Below, one piece after another: positions 17,895 to 25,202 of a DNA stretch of 64,000 nt; position 1 is the stretch's first letter; every line of letters starts with the position of its first letter. The DNA lies in assembly GCA_019694875.1 (NCBI GenBank), contig JAIBBC010000002.1, forward strand, positions 186,001 to 250,000, in the 5' to 3' direction. A program made the translations under genes and the position numbers. The notes under the pieces were generated by a model. That model was not told the origin of the DNA. It did no database searches and saw nothing but the letters and a program-made list of their open reading frames with translations. The stretch is from Cyclobacteriaceae bacterium. Its GTDB lineage: Bacteria; Bacteroidota; Bacteroidia; Cytophagales; Cyclobacteriaceae.

Positions 17895-18214
17895 GATTTT
17901 ATCATTCAATTTTTTGTGTTCTGTTTTTCTTTTTGGAACGAATTGAGGGTGGTTTTACTTATCAAACAGCCGGTAACAGAGCTTTTGAAGCAAGTCTAAT
18001 TATTAGTTTTATTCAGTTTATAAATGTTCTAACCTTCATACCGGTTGTAGATCGTTCCTTGAAATACATCATACTCTTAGCTATTCTTACATTAATCAAC
18101 TATTTGATTTTTTGTTATAAGAGTAAATTTACAATCATTGTTAAATCTTATAGTACTCTGCCTGTTACGTTTAAGGTCATCGCAGTCGTGTATCTTCAGG
18201 TCAAGACAAGGTGA
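17891..18214 (+). CDS. Small membrane protein, immunity-like, toxin absent
   Basis: 107 aa with about three hydrophobic helices (N-terminal IFCVLFFFL, middle LIISFIQFINVLTFIPV, then YIILLAILTLINYLIFCY). The last 30 residues form a basic amphipathic end (KSKFTIIVKSYSTLPVTFKV). Small AT-rich proteins of this build often follow Rhs toxins in Bacteroidota. Its start overlaps the TPR remnant (ATGA) and its stop overlaps the next ORF (GTGA). No toxin domain lies upstream, so it would be an orphan immunity gene. The assignment is by context. Confidence 0.45.
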   Translation: MRFYHSIFCVLFFFLERIEGGFTYQTAGNRAFEASLIISFIQFINVLTFIPVVDRSLKYIILLAILTLINYLIFCYKSKFTIIVKSYSTLPVTFKVIAVVYLQVKTR

Positions 18215-18453
18215 ATGCTTGGGTTCAGGATAAGGACTCATATGTAGCGACACCAAACGGATCATTATTCCATTATGATAGAAAATCGGGGGAGGAACGA
18301 GTCGTTTCAACTGAAATGCCAAGTGATGAGAATCATCACAGTAAACGGAAAAATGATATTGATAGTAAACCATTGCCTAAAGACGAACCCACTCGGACAA
18401 TGAAGGAGGCAGTTCTGACATTTCTTTCAAACATATTTTCGGATCGCGAGTAG
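18211..18453 (+). CDS. Short hydrophilic hypothetical protein
   Basis: 80 codons from a GTG that overlaps the preceding stop. The sequence is charged and probably disordered (NHHSKRKNDIDSKPLPKDE), ending in a possible amphipathic helix (EAVLTFLSNIF). No family is recognised. It may be the tail of a broken cassette and need not be translated. Confidence 0.3.
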   Translation: MNAWVQDKDSYVATPNGSLFHYDRKSGEERVVSTEMPSDENHHSKRKNDIDSKPLPKDEPTRTMKEAVLTFLSNIFSDRE

Positions 18454-18534
18454 ACATGAATGCAGGTTCATTTATAGAAGATAACAGGTGGTATTGCTAC
18501 TATTTATAGTATTTGAATTTAAAGTTATAAATGG

Positions 18535-18954
18535 ATGATACAGGTCAATAAAGGTCTTACAAAAAAAATAACAATAGCTATTTTATTAAGTTTAATTGTA
18601 ATCGTGTTTATGGTATGGCGTGCCATAGGTCGAGAAAGAGAGTTGTTTTCTCGTTTATATAAAAACTCATTTTGTCCAAAGCCGTATACTGTTATAAAAT
18701 TTTCTGACTCTACGTCATATGTTATTTTCTCTGGAGTCGATTCAATTATTGAAACAGCGAGAGGTAATTGGCGTGTTGATAGTGATTTACTTGGGACATA
18801 CCTGATATTTGACGCAGCGTCATCCCCATATAAACTCAATGATCTTTCTGAAAACTGTATAAGATTTTCACGCGGAGAGTTCGAACCAAAATTTGTTCCA
18901 TTTGACGGAGATATAAGAAAATTAACATATGAACATTGGTCTAGCGTCAATTAA
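18535..18954 (+). CDS. Membrane-anchored small protein, immunity-like
   Basis: 139 aa. One N-terminal transmembrane helix (ITIAILLSLIVIVFMVW, about residues 12-29) is followed by a roughly 105-residue extracytoplasmic or cytoplasmic domain (FCPKPYTVIKFSDSTSYVIF, GNWRVDSDLLGTYLIFD). AT-rich. It is the last gene of the island and ends 22 bp before spacer repeat copy C, the same relation the first immunity gene has to copy A (18 bp). That spacing supports the idea that it was once the immunity gene of a cassette. Function unproven. Confidence 0.45.
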   Translation: MIQVNKGLTKKITIAILLSLIVIVFMVWRAIGRERELFSRLYKNSFCPKPYTVIKFSDSTSYVIFSGVDSIIETARGNWRVDSDLLGTYLIFDAASSPYKLNDLSENCIRFSRGEFEPKFVPFDGDIRKLTYEHWSSVN

Positions 18955-18976
18955 CAATTACGCGGGTAATGGTAAT

Positions 18977-19023
18977 GCACCAGATTATCAGTTCCTATGG
19001 GTTGAGTGACCTAACTTGTTGAT
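18977..19023 (+). repeat. Spacer repeat, copy C
   Basis: 47 bp starting GCACCAGATTATCAGTT, identical to copy A over these first 17 bases, and ending CTTGTTGAT. The longer neighbourhood to about 19147 is also related to 14509-14680. It marks the right end of the toxin island. Confidence 0.6.
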
Positions 19024-19214
19024 AGTTAAAAGAACCGAAGATGCATTGCCGGAATGTTATCCGATGCTTGTAATCATTATGCACACTTTACATATGCCGT
19101 AGTTGAAATTATAAGGTTTTTGTAACCTTCGTGCAGTAAATTATCAAAAGAATTGCAGGTAGCTTAGATCATATTTAACAAAACCACCGTGTTAGAGCCC
19201 AATTATATTGTGAA

Positions 19215-19345
19215 GTCCTAACCTGCGGCAGGGATGGAAGTGAAAAGCCCGCAGCGCAGCGAGGACTTGTAACGAACAGCCCGGCCTGAGGCAATTGCGC
19301 AGCATGCCGAGGGAGCCGCTAAAGTTTGGGCTGGCCTTTTATTAG
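19215..19345. repeat. GC-rich structured intergenic repeat, possible RNA element
   Basis: Begins near CCTAACCTGCGGCAGGGATG and contains AAGCCCGCAGCGCAGCGAGG and GACTTGTAACGAACAGCCCG. CAGCCC (19277-19282) pairs with GGGCTG (19328-19333). From memory, similar blocks occur at many intergenic places in Cytophagales genomes, usually at gene ends. I cannot confirm that here. It sits at the 3' end of the convergent PIG-L gene. Confidence 0.45.
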
Positions 19346-19347
19346 AA

Positions 19348-20139
19348 TTAAAACCCCTCCCTCACCTTCCTATCCAACACAAGTTGCCGGAAGTAGGCAA
19401 CGTTAACTGTATCTTTTCTCTCGGTTTCAATCCAGTCGGTTATTTCGGAAGGGGAGAACTGGCTTTTATGACATTGAATCACCGCGAATAATTTTTCTTC
19501 ATCGGCCTCGCTGTAGGGAATGCGGATGTTTAGGTAGCTTTCATCGGCCGTGTTAACGGCATCGTTTTGCGGCAGACTAACAATCTTGTCTTTTGTCCAG
19601 CCGATATAATAAACAGGATACTTTTCGTACCAGCCTTCACGTAAAATCACTTCGGTGGTGATGTCGCCAATGCCACGATGGTCAAGATGCCCGGTGTCGC
19701 CATCCGGACCGAACGTGATAATCACACCCGGATCGATCTCTTCAATGGTTGATTTTACTTTTTCACGCATCGCTTCAGTTTGTCTGAAGTATTCACCAAT
19801 GCCGGTAACCATACCTGAACCGTCATGAAAGCCTAATAAAATCGGGGCATGAATACCCATCGCTTTGCACGAACACACAGCTTCTTTTACCCGTACAGCA
19901 ACCAGCGAATCACCTTTCGGAATGCCTGCGTGTTCCCGGTAGCCGTACCGGCCATCGGTAGCAATCGCGAGGTATACGTCATGATCGGCAGCATACTTGG
20001 CGAGCACGGGTGCCACGGCCGTTTCATCGTCAGGGTGGGCGAGGATTACTAAAATTTTATTGTTGGCAGGAGGTGTATGTTTCAACTGAGGTGTGCACGC
20101 GAACACCAGCAGGCAACTGACCAAGATCCGGTTTTTCAT
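19348..20139 (-). CDS. PIG-L family deacetylase, lipoprotein
   Basis: 263 aa. A lipoprotein signal (RILVSCLLVFAC) is followed by the PIG-L/LmbE zinc motif AHPDDE at residues 34-39. A third metal ligand is expected in GDTGHLDHRGIGD, and FHDGSG lies between. The family removes N-acetyl groups from GlcNAc-type substrates in glycolipid, mycothiol-like thiol or glycan metabolism. An envelope-anchored form suggests an extracytoplasmic sugar substrate. It is alone on the minus strand and converges on the toxin island. The family call is firm; the substrate is unknown. Confidence 0.88.
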   Translation of the reverse strand: MKNRILVSCLLVFACTPQLKHTPPANNKILVILAHPDDETAVAPVLAKYAADHDVYLAIATDGRYGYREHAGIPKGDSLVAVRVKEAVCSCKAMGIHAPILLGFHDGSGMVTGIGEYFRQTEAMREKVKSTIEEIDPGVIITFGPDGDTGHLDHRGIGDITTEVILREGWYEKYPVYYIGWTKDKIVSLPQNDAVNTADESYLNIRIPYSEADEEKLFAVIQCHKSQFSPSEITDWIETERKDTVNVAYFRQLVLDRKVREGF

Positions 20140-20450
20140 AAAGGAAAGATAAGGAGATAACTGCTTCGGTGAAGTGCAATTTTCAACTTGTCAGACAGCT
20201 TATTACTTTTCTTTTGCTCGCCCAAAAGAAAAGTACCAAAAGAAAAGGGCGCCACGAACACTGCGCACCTCCGCTCTGCTGGCCGCCTTGCCAGCGCACA
20301 TCCCCCGGTTTGCGCCACGCTGTTCGTGGACGTCCGCCCGCAAAGCCTATGTAGATTAGTTGAAAAAATTTGATCGCAGTACGGATGATAGCGAACAACC
20401 TACCCCATGAACTGAGGAGGTGCGAAAAAGGTATGAATAGCTTGAGATGA
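20140..20450. repeat. Structured palindromic intergenic repeat
   Basis: No credible gene. TACTTTTCTTTT (20204-20215) pairs perfectly with AAAAGAAAAGTA (20224-20235). Further right CCACGAACA (20252-20260) pairs with TGTTCGTGG (20321-20329) across a GC-rich core. Several short ORFs cross it in different frames, which is what a palindromic repeat produces. The CTTTTCTTTTGC/AAAAGAAAAG style resembles the hairpin at 14795-14830, so the two may belong to one repeat class. Confidence 0.6.
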
Positions 20451-21071
20451 TTAGTTTTTCTGATACTTCCGGGCAGTCTCAATCATGAGTTCACGTCTTG
20501 GAATAAACTGCCCGCCTACTTCTTCCAGCACGTTGCCATCCGTGTCGATTACCAGCAGGGTAGGATAGCCTGCCACTTTGTAACGTGCGGCCAGTGCAAT
20601 GCCATCGCCCTTCTCGGCATCATACTTTAAGCTGATGAAGCTCTTGTTCATCGCTTCGCCAACTTCTTTATCGGTGAGTACGTTGCGCGTAAATTCCAAA
20701 CAGGGCACACACCACGCGGTGTAGAAGTCAACAAAAAGAACTTTGTTTTCGGCTTTCGCTTTAGCCTTTGCTTCTTCGAAACTGATCTTGTGGAAGGTAA
20801 CGGCCGTTTCAATGTCGAACAGCTTGCGCTTGCTTTGATTCTCGACCATAAACATGGTGCCTGCGGTTAGCACGAACACGCTGCCGGCAACGGTAAGTGA
20901 AATCAGCGTTAATGCGCGCTTGCGGTTGCTGATTAAATTAAAGGCGAAGCCAACCAGTACAACAACTAAGGCAATGCGACCGTAAGGTTGCGGAAGTTGA
21001 ATCCATAAAAAGATCGAGTACGCAGCCAGCACCGTCAGAACGATGGCCGGGAAAAGCCGGGGGTTTTTCAT
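20451..21071 (-). CDS. Membrane-anchored thioredoxin-like protein
   Basis: 206 aa. Three hydrophobic segments (about 7-24, 33-47, 54-76) precede a thioredoxin fold with the active site AWCVPC (Cys121 and Cys124) and the cis-proline region YPTLL. The sequence VLFVDFYTAWCVPC and the long insert resemble the C-terminal domain of DsbD. It probably reduces or transfers disulfides on the periplasmic face. A membrane part of three helices is much shorter than DsbD. It lies downstream of a tiny membrane ORF and of the PspC gene on the same strand. The partner protein is unknown. Confidence 0.82.
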   Translation of the reverse strand: MKNPRLFPAIVLTVLAAYSIFLWIQLPQPYGRIALVVVLVGFAFNLISNRKRALTLISLTVAGSVFVLTAGTMFMVENQSKRKLFDIETAVTFHKISFEEAKAKAKAENKVLFVDFYTAWCVPCLEFTRNVLTDKEVGEAMNKSFISLKYDAEKGDGIALAARYKVAGYPTLLVIDTDGNVLEEVGGQFIPRRELMIETARKYQKN

Positions 21072-21089
21072 GTTGCTCGGGAAAACGGT

Positions 21090-21161
21090 TTACCGGAGGA
21101 ATTTTCCGATAACCATGCCGATGTAAAACAGGATTGCGACAATGACGAGGATGATGAACAT
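21090..21161 (-). CDS. Possible 23-aa single-helix membrane peptide
   Basis: An ATG at 21161 opens 23 codons that encode almost one uninterrupted membrane helix (IILVIVAILFYIGMVIG) ending KFLR, then a stop 18 bp before the thioredoxin-like gene. The length, helix and basic end are those of real small membrane proteins, but there is no strong Shine-Dalgarno. It may act with, or be translationally coupled to, the membrane thioredoxin. Too short for certainty. Confidence 0.35.
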   Translation of the reverse strand: MFIILVIVAILFYIGMVIGKFLR

Positions 21162-21230
21162 ATGCGTTGGGTTTTGGGTTTCGGGTTTTAGGGGTGCCGC
21201 GCTTTCTTTTACGCAGCACCCGGTTTTTTG

Positions 21231-23618
21231 TTACTCTTTAATTACTTCTGCCGGATCACCCCGGTAGCTGATTTTGCTGGAAATTCCTTCTTTTATCTCA
21301 AGACGGCCGCTGGCCGTAACTTTTGCGGTTGACGCACTGGTGGTTTCGATCATGGCATTCTGCACACTGAAGTCGAACGCCTTCAAGGTTGAGGCTCCCT
21401 GAACCAGGGCGTCCATCGTGTGGCCCTGGCCCTCCAGTTCAAGCTTGGCTGCCCCGGCCAGGTTTACGTTAATACGGTCGGCTGTAAGATTTCCTTTTAC
21501 ACTTACCGGTCCGTATACTTCGATGTCGAGATCGTCAACATTGAAATCTTCGATCCTTACTTCGCCCGCGCCTTTCAGTTTCAAACCTTTTAAGTCGGGC
21601 AGGGTGACCCGGATTTTTGTTTCATCCACACCCGAGAGATCTTTCAGGTTGAAGTTTTTGGTTGATCCGCTGTATTCAATCTTGAGTGTATTGCCAAACT
21701 GGGTCACTTTGTATTTCTTCTCCTCATCTTCATCGGGCCCGTCTATCGATATGCCATGCGTGCCTTGCTCCTGTACGATGGTTACATCGAAGATTCCGCT
21801 GATTTCAACTTCGTTGTAATCGCTTAGCGAGTTGATGCGTTCAGTTTCGGCCTCTTCTTCCGACACTTCAACTACCCGGCAGCTTACACACTTGAAATCC
21901 TTGGTGTCTTTCGAAATTACCCAGGTGTTGTTCTGGAATTCGCTGTTGTTATACCAGCCGATGTTGCTCAACCTGAAATCGTCATCGATGTAGAACGGAT
22001 AGTCGAACGGAACATACATTTCAATAATCACACGCTGACCGCGGAACACACCGTCTTTTTTGAACTGCAGGTTTGAATCGAACGTGTAGAGGGAATCCTG
22101 AACGCTTACGTTGTAGTCAACCATCTTCGCGTTTTCAATTGCCACCTGGCGGCTCAATCCCTGCGATTCAATGATCTGCACCAATTTAATCTGGTTGCCG
22201 GTGTAGCCTTTGATTTCCACGCGCGGGCGAATGTAATCATCCAGCCCGATCTCGTTTACTTTTAATACAATGCGCTTGTTGCTTGCCGGTAACTGGTAAA
22301 CAGATTCCGTTTTAAGCTCGCCATCCTGCTTGAAGGAGTACACAATTTTCGGAACGGTGAAACTCAGTACCAGCAAGCTCGCCAGGAACAACACAAACAT
22401 CGACCAGCCGACCACTGCGCTAAACACAACACGTTTCGCGATAGCGGAGATACCGAGTAAGGTGATGAAGATTCCTGGAAGGAGTGAGGCAATAAAAGCA
22501 GCCACAATCGCCAGTGTCGGAACAGCCTTGCTCATCGCTTCAATTGGCAGACTTGCTTCGTTAAACGGAACTCCCAGATGAATGGGAACAGATGTGCCCG
22601 AGATTACCCCGATTAAAATTCCGGTTGTGACGATAACCGACAGTACTAAAGAAAGTCCCAGGAATGTGATCAATACTCCGATGGCTACACGGATTACCTC
22701 AAGCAGGGGACGAACCAATTTGCCGAGCCCGGTAAGAATCATGCCGATGAGGCGGAACGGAAAGAGAAGGATCTTAACCAACACGTTCTCCTCATCCTCC
22801 TTCACATTGAAATTTTTTTTAAGATTCGATTCGATGTTGGAAAGCGTAACGGGTTCGCCCTGCATTTCCATTTTATCGGTAATGGTAACTGCGGCCGGTA
22901 AAACGATCCACAGCACCACGTATGCGACCAATCCGAAACCGAAGAATCCGGTTATCACGAACAGCAAGCGAACAAGGATGATGTCTAACCCGAAGTAAGC
23001 TGCCAGTCCGCCCGATACACCGGCAATTACTTTGCGCTCGTTGTCGCGGAAGAGTTTGCGGTTGGTTTGAATATCTTCAAGCGTGTACGAGCCCGGGATT
23101 GCGATCCACATAATCACATACACCAGTAAGCCAAATCCCCATGCAAAGGTGAGGAGCGCAAAGAACAGGCGCACCCAAACGGCATCAATGTTGAAGTAGT
23201 TACCGAGTCCCGCGCAAACACCACCTAAAATTTTCCGCGCTTTGTCGCGATACAGCTGGCGGCTTGCTGCATTTGAATAATGTGATCTGCGTTCAGCCTG
23301 CGGCTGAGGTTCGCCCTGCTGTGAATTTTCGGTTTGCTGAAACTCCTGTTCTTCGGCAGCTTTGAAATCGCTCACGCTACCCATGGTTTGCACCAGAGAG
23401 TTTACATCTTCAAACGTAATCACCTGTTTGCCTTCGCTCAGCTTGCTGAGGAAGATTTCAGCAATGCGGCTTTCAATGTCCGACAGGATTTCGCTGCTGT
23501 CTTCAAACGAAGAGAAGTATTTGTTGATCGAGTCGAGATACTTTTTCAGAACCTCATACCCGTCCTCCTCAATGTGAAAGATGATTCCGCTGATGTTGAT
23601 GCTTATATTCTTTTTCAT
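21231..23618 (-). CDS. PspC-domain membrane protein with C-terminal GIN (DUF2807) domain
   Basis: 795 aa. The N-terminal 60 residues (ISINISGIIFHIEEDGYEVL) are the usual leader of Bacteroidota PspC proteins. Two PspC domains follow, at about 118-178 (KARKILGGVCAGLGNYF) and 185-245 (ERKVIAGVSGGLAAYFGLD), then several membrane helices (about 285-440). The C-terminal extracytoplasmic half ends in a beta-helical DUF2807 head domain (GIFDVTIVQEQGT, LKGAGEVRIEDF, about 595-790). It is encoded 29 bp after a PadR regulator, an arrangement typical of PadR/PspC envelope-stress pairs. The exact signal sensed is not known. Confidence 0.88.
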   Translation of the reverse strand: MKKNISINISGIIFHIEEDGYEVLKKYLDSINKYFSSFEDSSEILSDIESRIAEIFLSKLSEGKQVITFEDVNSLVQTMGSVSDFKAAEEQEFQQTENSQQGEPQPQAERRSHYSNAASRQLYRDKARKILGGVCAGLGNYFNIDAVWVRLFFALLTFAWGFGLLVYVIMWIAIPGSYTLEDIQTNRKLFRDNERKVIAGVSGGLAAYFGLDIILVRLLFVITGFFGFGLVAYVVLWIVLPAAVTITDKMEMQGEPVTLSNIESNLKKNFNVKEDEENVLVKILLFPFRLIGMILTGLGKLVRPLLEVIRVAIGVLITFLGLSLVLSVIVTTGILIGVISGTSVPIHLGVPFNEASLPIEAMSKAVPTLAIVAAFIASLLPGIFITLLGISAIAKRVVFSAVVGWSMFVLFLASLLVLSFTVPKIVYSFKQDGELKTESVYQLPASNKRIVLKVNEIGLDDYIRPRVEIKGYTGNQIKLVQIIESQGLSRQVAIENAKMVDYNVSVQDSLYTFDSNLQFKKDGVFRGQRVIIEMYVPFDYPFYIDDDFRLSNIGWYNNSEFQNNTWVISKDTKDFKCVSCRVVEVSEEEAETERINSLSDYNEVEISGIFDVTIVQEQGTHGISIDGPDEDEEKKYKVTQFGNTLKIEYSGSTKNFNLKDLSGVDETKIRVTLPDLKGLKLKGAGEVRIEDFNVDDLDIEVYGPVSVKGNLTADRINVNLAGAAKLELEGQGHTMDALVQGASTLKAFDFSVQNAMIETTSASTAKVTASGRLEIKEGISSKISYRGDPAEVIKE

Positions 23619-23647
23619 AAAAAATGAAGAATCGTAGTTAGTTTGGT

Positions 23648-23989
23648 TTATGCCTTGGTGTTGCTGCGTGAGGTGATCATTTCGGTTGAATGGATCAGCT
23701 CATCCCATGTTTCCGTGAGCTTTTCCAGGAACTTCGCACCCTTGTCGGTAAGCTTGTAATACTTGCGTGGCGGACCCGATTTGGATTCCACCCATTTGTA
23801 TTCCAGCAGGCCTGAATTTTTCAGGCGTGTAAGCAGCGGATAGAGCGTGCCTTCCACCACGATCATCTTGGCTGACGTGAGCTCATCGATCATGTTGGAA
23901 GCGTATACCTCTCCCCGGGCAATGATGTGAAGAATACAGTACTCCAGTATTCCCTTCCGCATCTGTACTTGTGTGTTCTCCAGATCCAT
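23648..23989 (-). CDS. PadR-family transcriptional regulator
   Basis: 113 aa, a PadR winged-helix repressor of normal length. MRKGILEYCILHIIARGEVY is the first helix set; the wing is MIVVEGTLYPLLTRLKNSGL, followed by PPRKYYKLTDKGAKFL, all standard family signatures. It probably represses its own operon, including the downstream PspC gene. Two palindromes lie within 60 bp upstream and are the likely operator. The family identification is firm; the ligand or stress is unknown. Confidence 0.93.
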   Translation of the reverse strand: MDLENTQVQMRKGILEYCILHIIARGEVYASNMIDELTSAKMIVVEGTLYPLLTRLKNSGLLEYKWVESKSGPPRKYYKLTDKGAKFLEKLTETWDELIHSTEMITSRSNTKA

Positions 23990-24006
23990 AGTGTTTTATT
24001 ATCGCA

Positions 24007-24046
24007 CTGCATGTTTTATGCAGTCGTACTTGGCAATACCAAGTAC
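24007..24046. promoter_or_regulatory. Palindromic operator upstream of padR/pspC
   Basis: GTACTTGG-CAATA-CCAAGTAC at 24026-24046 is a perfect 8-bp inverted repeat with a 5-bp centre. Directly next to it on the PadR side is CTGCAT-GTTTT-ATGCAG (24007-24023). The size and symmetry fit a PadR dimer. From memory, related AGTAC-type palindromes precede other Bacteroidota padR-pspC operons. Confidence 0.65.
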
Positions 24047-24202
24047 TGTGCTAAAAACCGACCCGTTTTGTAACTTGTTGATATTCAAACGAATAATTTT
24101 ATTGAAGGAAGATTTTCACTGGCTTTCTGTAACACAAACTTACAAAAGTGAACACTTTTTCAGGCTTCGGTGAACACTTTTGAACAGTGCGGTCAGCGTT
24201 AT

Positions 24203-25072
24203 TTATGCCCTCAAACCGGCTCTGAGCACTTCGTATTGTGATTGGTACCCGAACTTTTTAATGTCGGAATAATACATTTCATAAACCTGTTCCAGCAGTT
24301 CGGATGTGTAATACTCTTCGTAGCGATAGTCATCGCGGCTTCTGTTCCGGTGAACGAGTTTCATATCATGTTCACGCAGAAACTGCCCGAGCGTTTCCGG
24401 TTCTTCGAGTTTAAACCATTTCACAGCGTGGCCGCTTTTTTCGTAGGGCTGAACAAACAAGTGCTGCGGTCTGAAATGCTGGTCTTTCAACCGATCGGGG
24501 ATGCGACTAATGCGTGACACAAATTCCGCAAAAGAAATTTCTGGCTTCAGAATGCCAAACAGGTAATCGGCATACAGAAAATCGGAATCGTTGTTTTCAA
24601 AAAAATCGCGGTACACCGATACCAGCCGGGCGAACGGGTTTCGCACGACAGTGAAAATCGTCTCCGATTCTGTTTCAGATACCGTTTTGAGATTGACATC
24701 CGTCAGAAAGTTGATTTGTGTTTCATCCGGATCTTTTGCTGCAAGCGAGGGATATTTTTTAATCAGCATGGCGTAGCTGATGGAGGTGTTTGCCGCTTTC
24801 GGAATCCGAACATACGCCAGGTCAGATGCGCAAAGGTGCCCGCCTTTTGTTTTGAACGCATGACGGATAAAAGCGAGTTGACCTGTCAGGTTATTCAGAG
24901 AACTTTGTTTGTCAGAGTCGGCTTTTGCTTCAGATCCCGCTTGTACGTTTTGCGGAACGAATTCCTGCAATGATTCAAGACTTCGTGCCCTGCTTTTCCG
25001 GAAATTACGACCATGCCCCTTCAGCGTACCGAACCGTACAATTTGCGCTGCGAGCTGGAGGTATTTTTTCAA
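24203..25072 (-). CDS. Sulfotransferase family protein
   Basis: 289 aa. Residues about 95-110 (YVRIPKAANTSISYAMLIKK) are the 5'-phosphosulfate loop of carbohydrate-type sulfotransferases. IFTVVRNPFARLVSVYRDFF is the 3'-phosphate-binding motif. The C-terminus has the expected helical end. The enzyme would move sulfate from PAPS to a hydroxyl group of a glycan. No signal peptide, and no sulfate-activation or glycosyltransferase genes are next to it, so the acceptor is unknown. It is divergent from the PorU2-like gene. Confidence 0.85.
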   Translation of the reverse strand: MKKYLQLAAQIVRFGTLKGHGRNFRKSRARSLESLQEFVPQNVQAGSEAKADSDKQSSLNNLTGQLAFIRHAFKTKGGHLCASDLAYVRIPKAANTSISYAMLIKKYPSLAAKDPDETQINFLTDVNLKTVSETESETIFTVVRNPFARLVSVYRDFFENNDSDFLYADYLFGILKPEISFAEFVSRISRIPDRLKDQHFRPQHLFVQPYEKSGHAVKWFKLEEPETLGQFLREHDMKLVHRNRSRDDYRYEEYYTSELLEQVYEMYYSDIKKFGYQSQYEVLRAGLRA

Positions 25073-25202
25073 TCGGGATGACTGGTTTAACGGCTAAAGA
25101 TAAAGCATTGAAACCTCTTACTTTAAGGCCCTGCTGCGTATTAAGTCCGGAATAAGCTTTGCGTATATTGCGCGTTATTTGGTGTTGGTGATTAAATCCC
25201 GG

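Larger units (their letters stand above)
18955..19347. other. Gene-free region with spacer repeat and structured intergenic repeat
   Basis: No gene is visible. The left part carries spacer repeat copy C and a hairpin AAGGTT-TTTGT-AACCTT (19124-19139) whose neighbourhood (AACCTTCGTGCAG, then AATTATC) matches the region after copy A at 14650-14680. The right part (19215-19345) is a GC-rich block described separately. Confidence 0.6.

Noticed and set aside
14490-19160. Integron-like attC sites between cassettes
   Set aside because: RYYYAAC and GTTRRRY-like words occur but not in the order and pairing of attC, and no integron integrase is in the window.
20169-20373. Short ORFs in several frames in the palindromic spacer
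   Set aside because: Overlapping frames on both strands across an inverted repeat; composition is that of the repeat, not of a protein.
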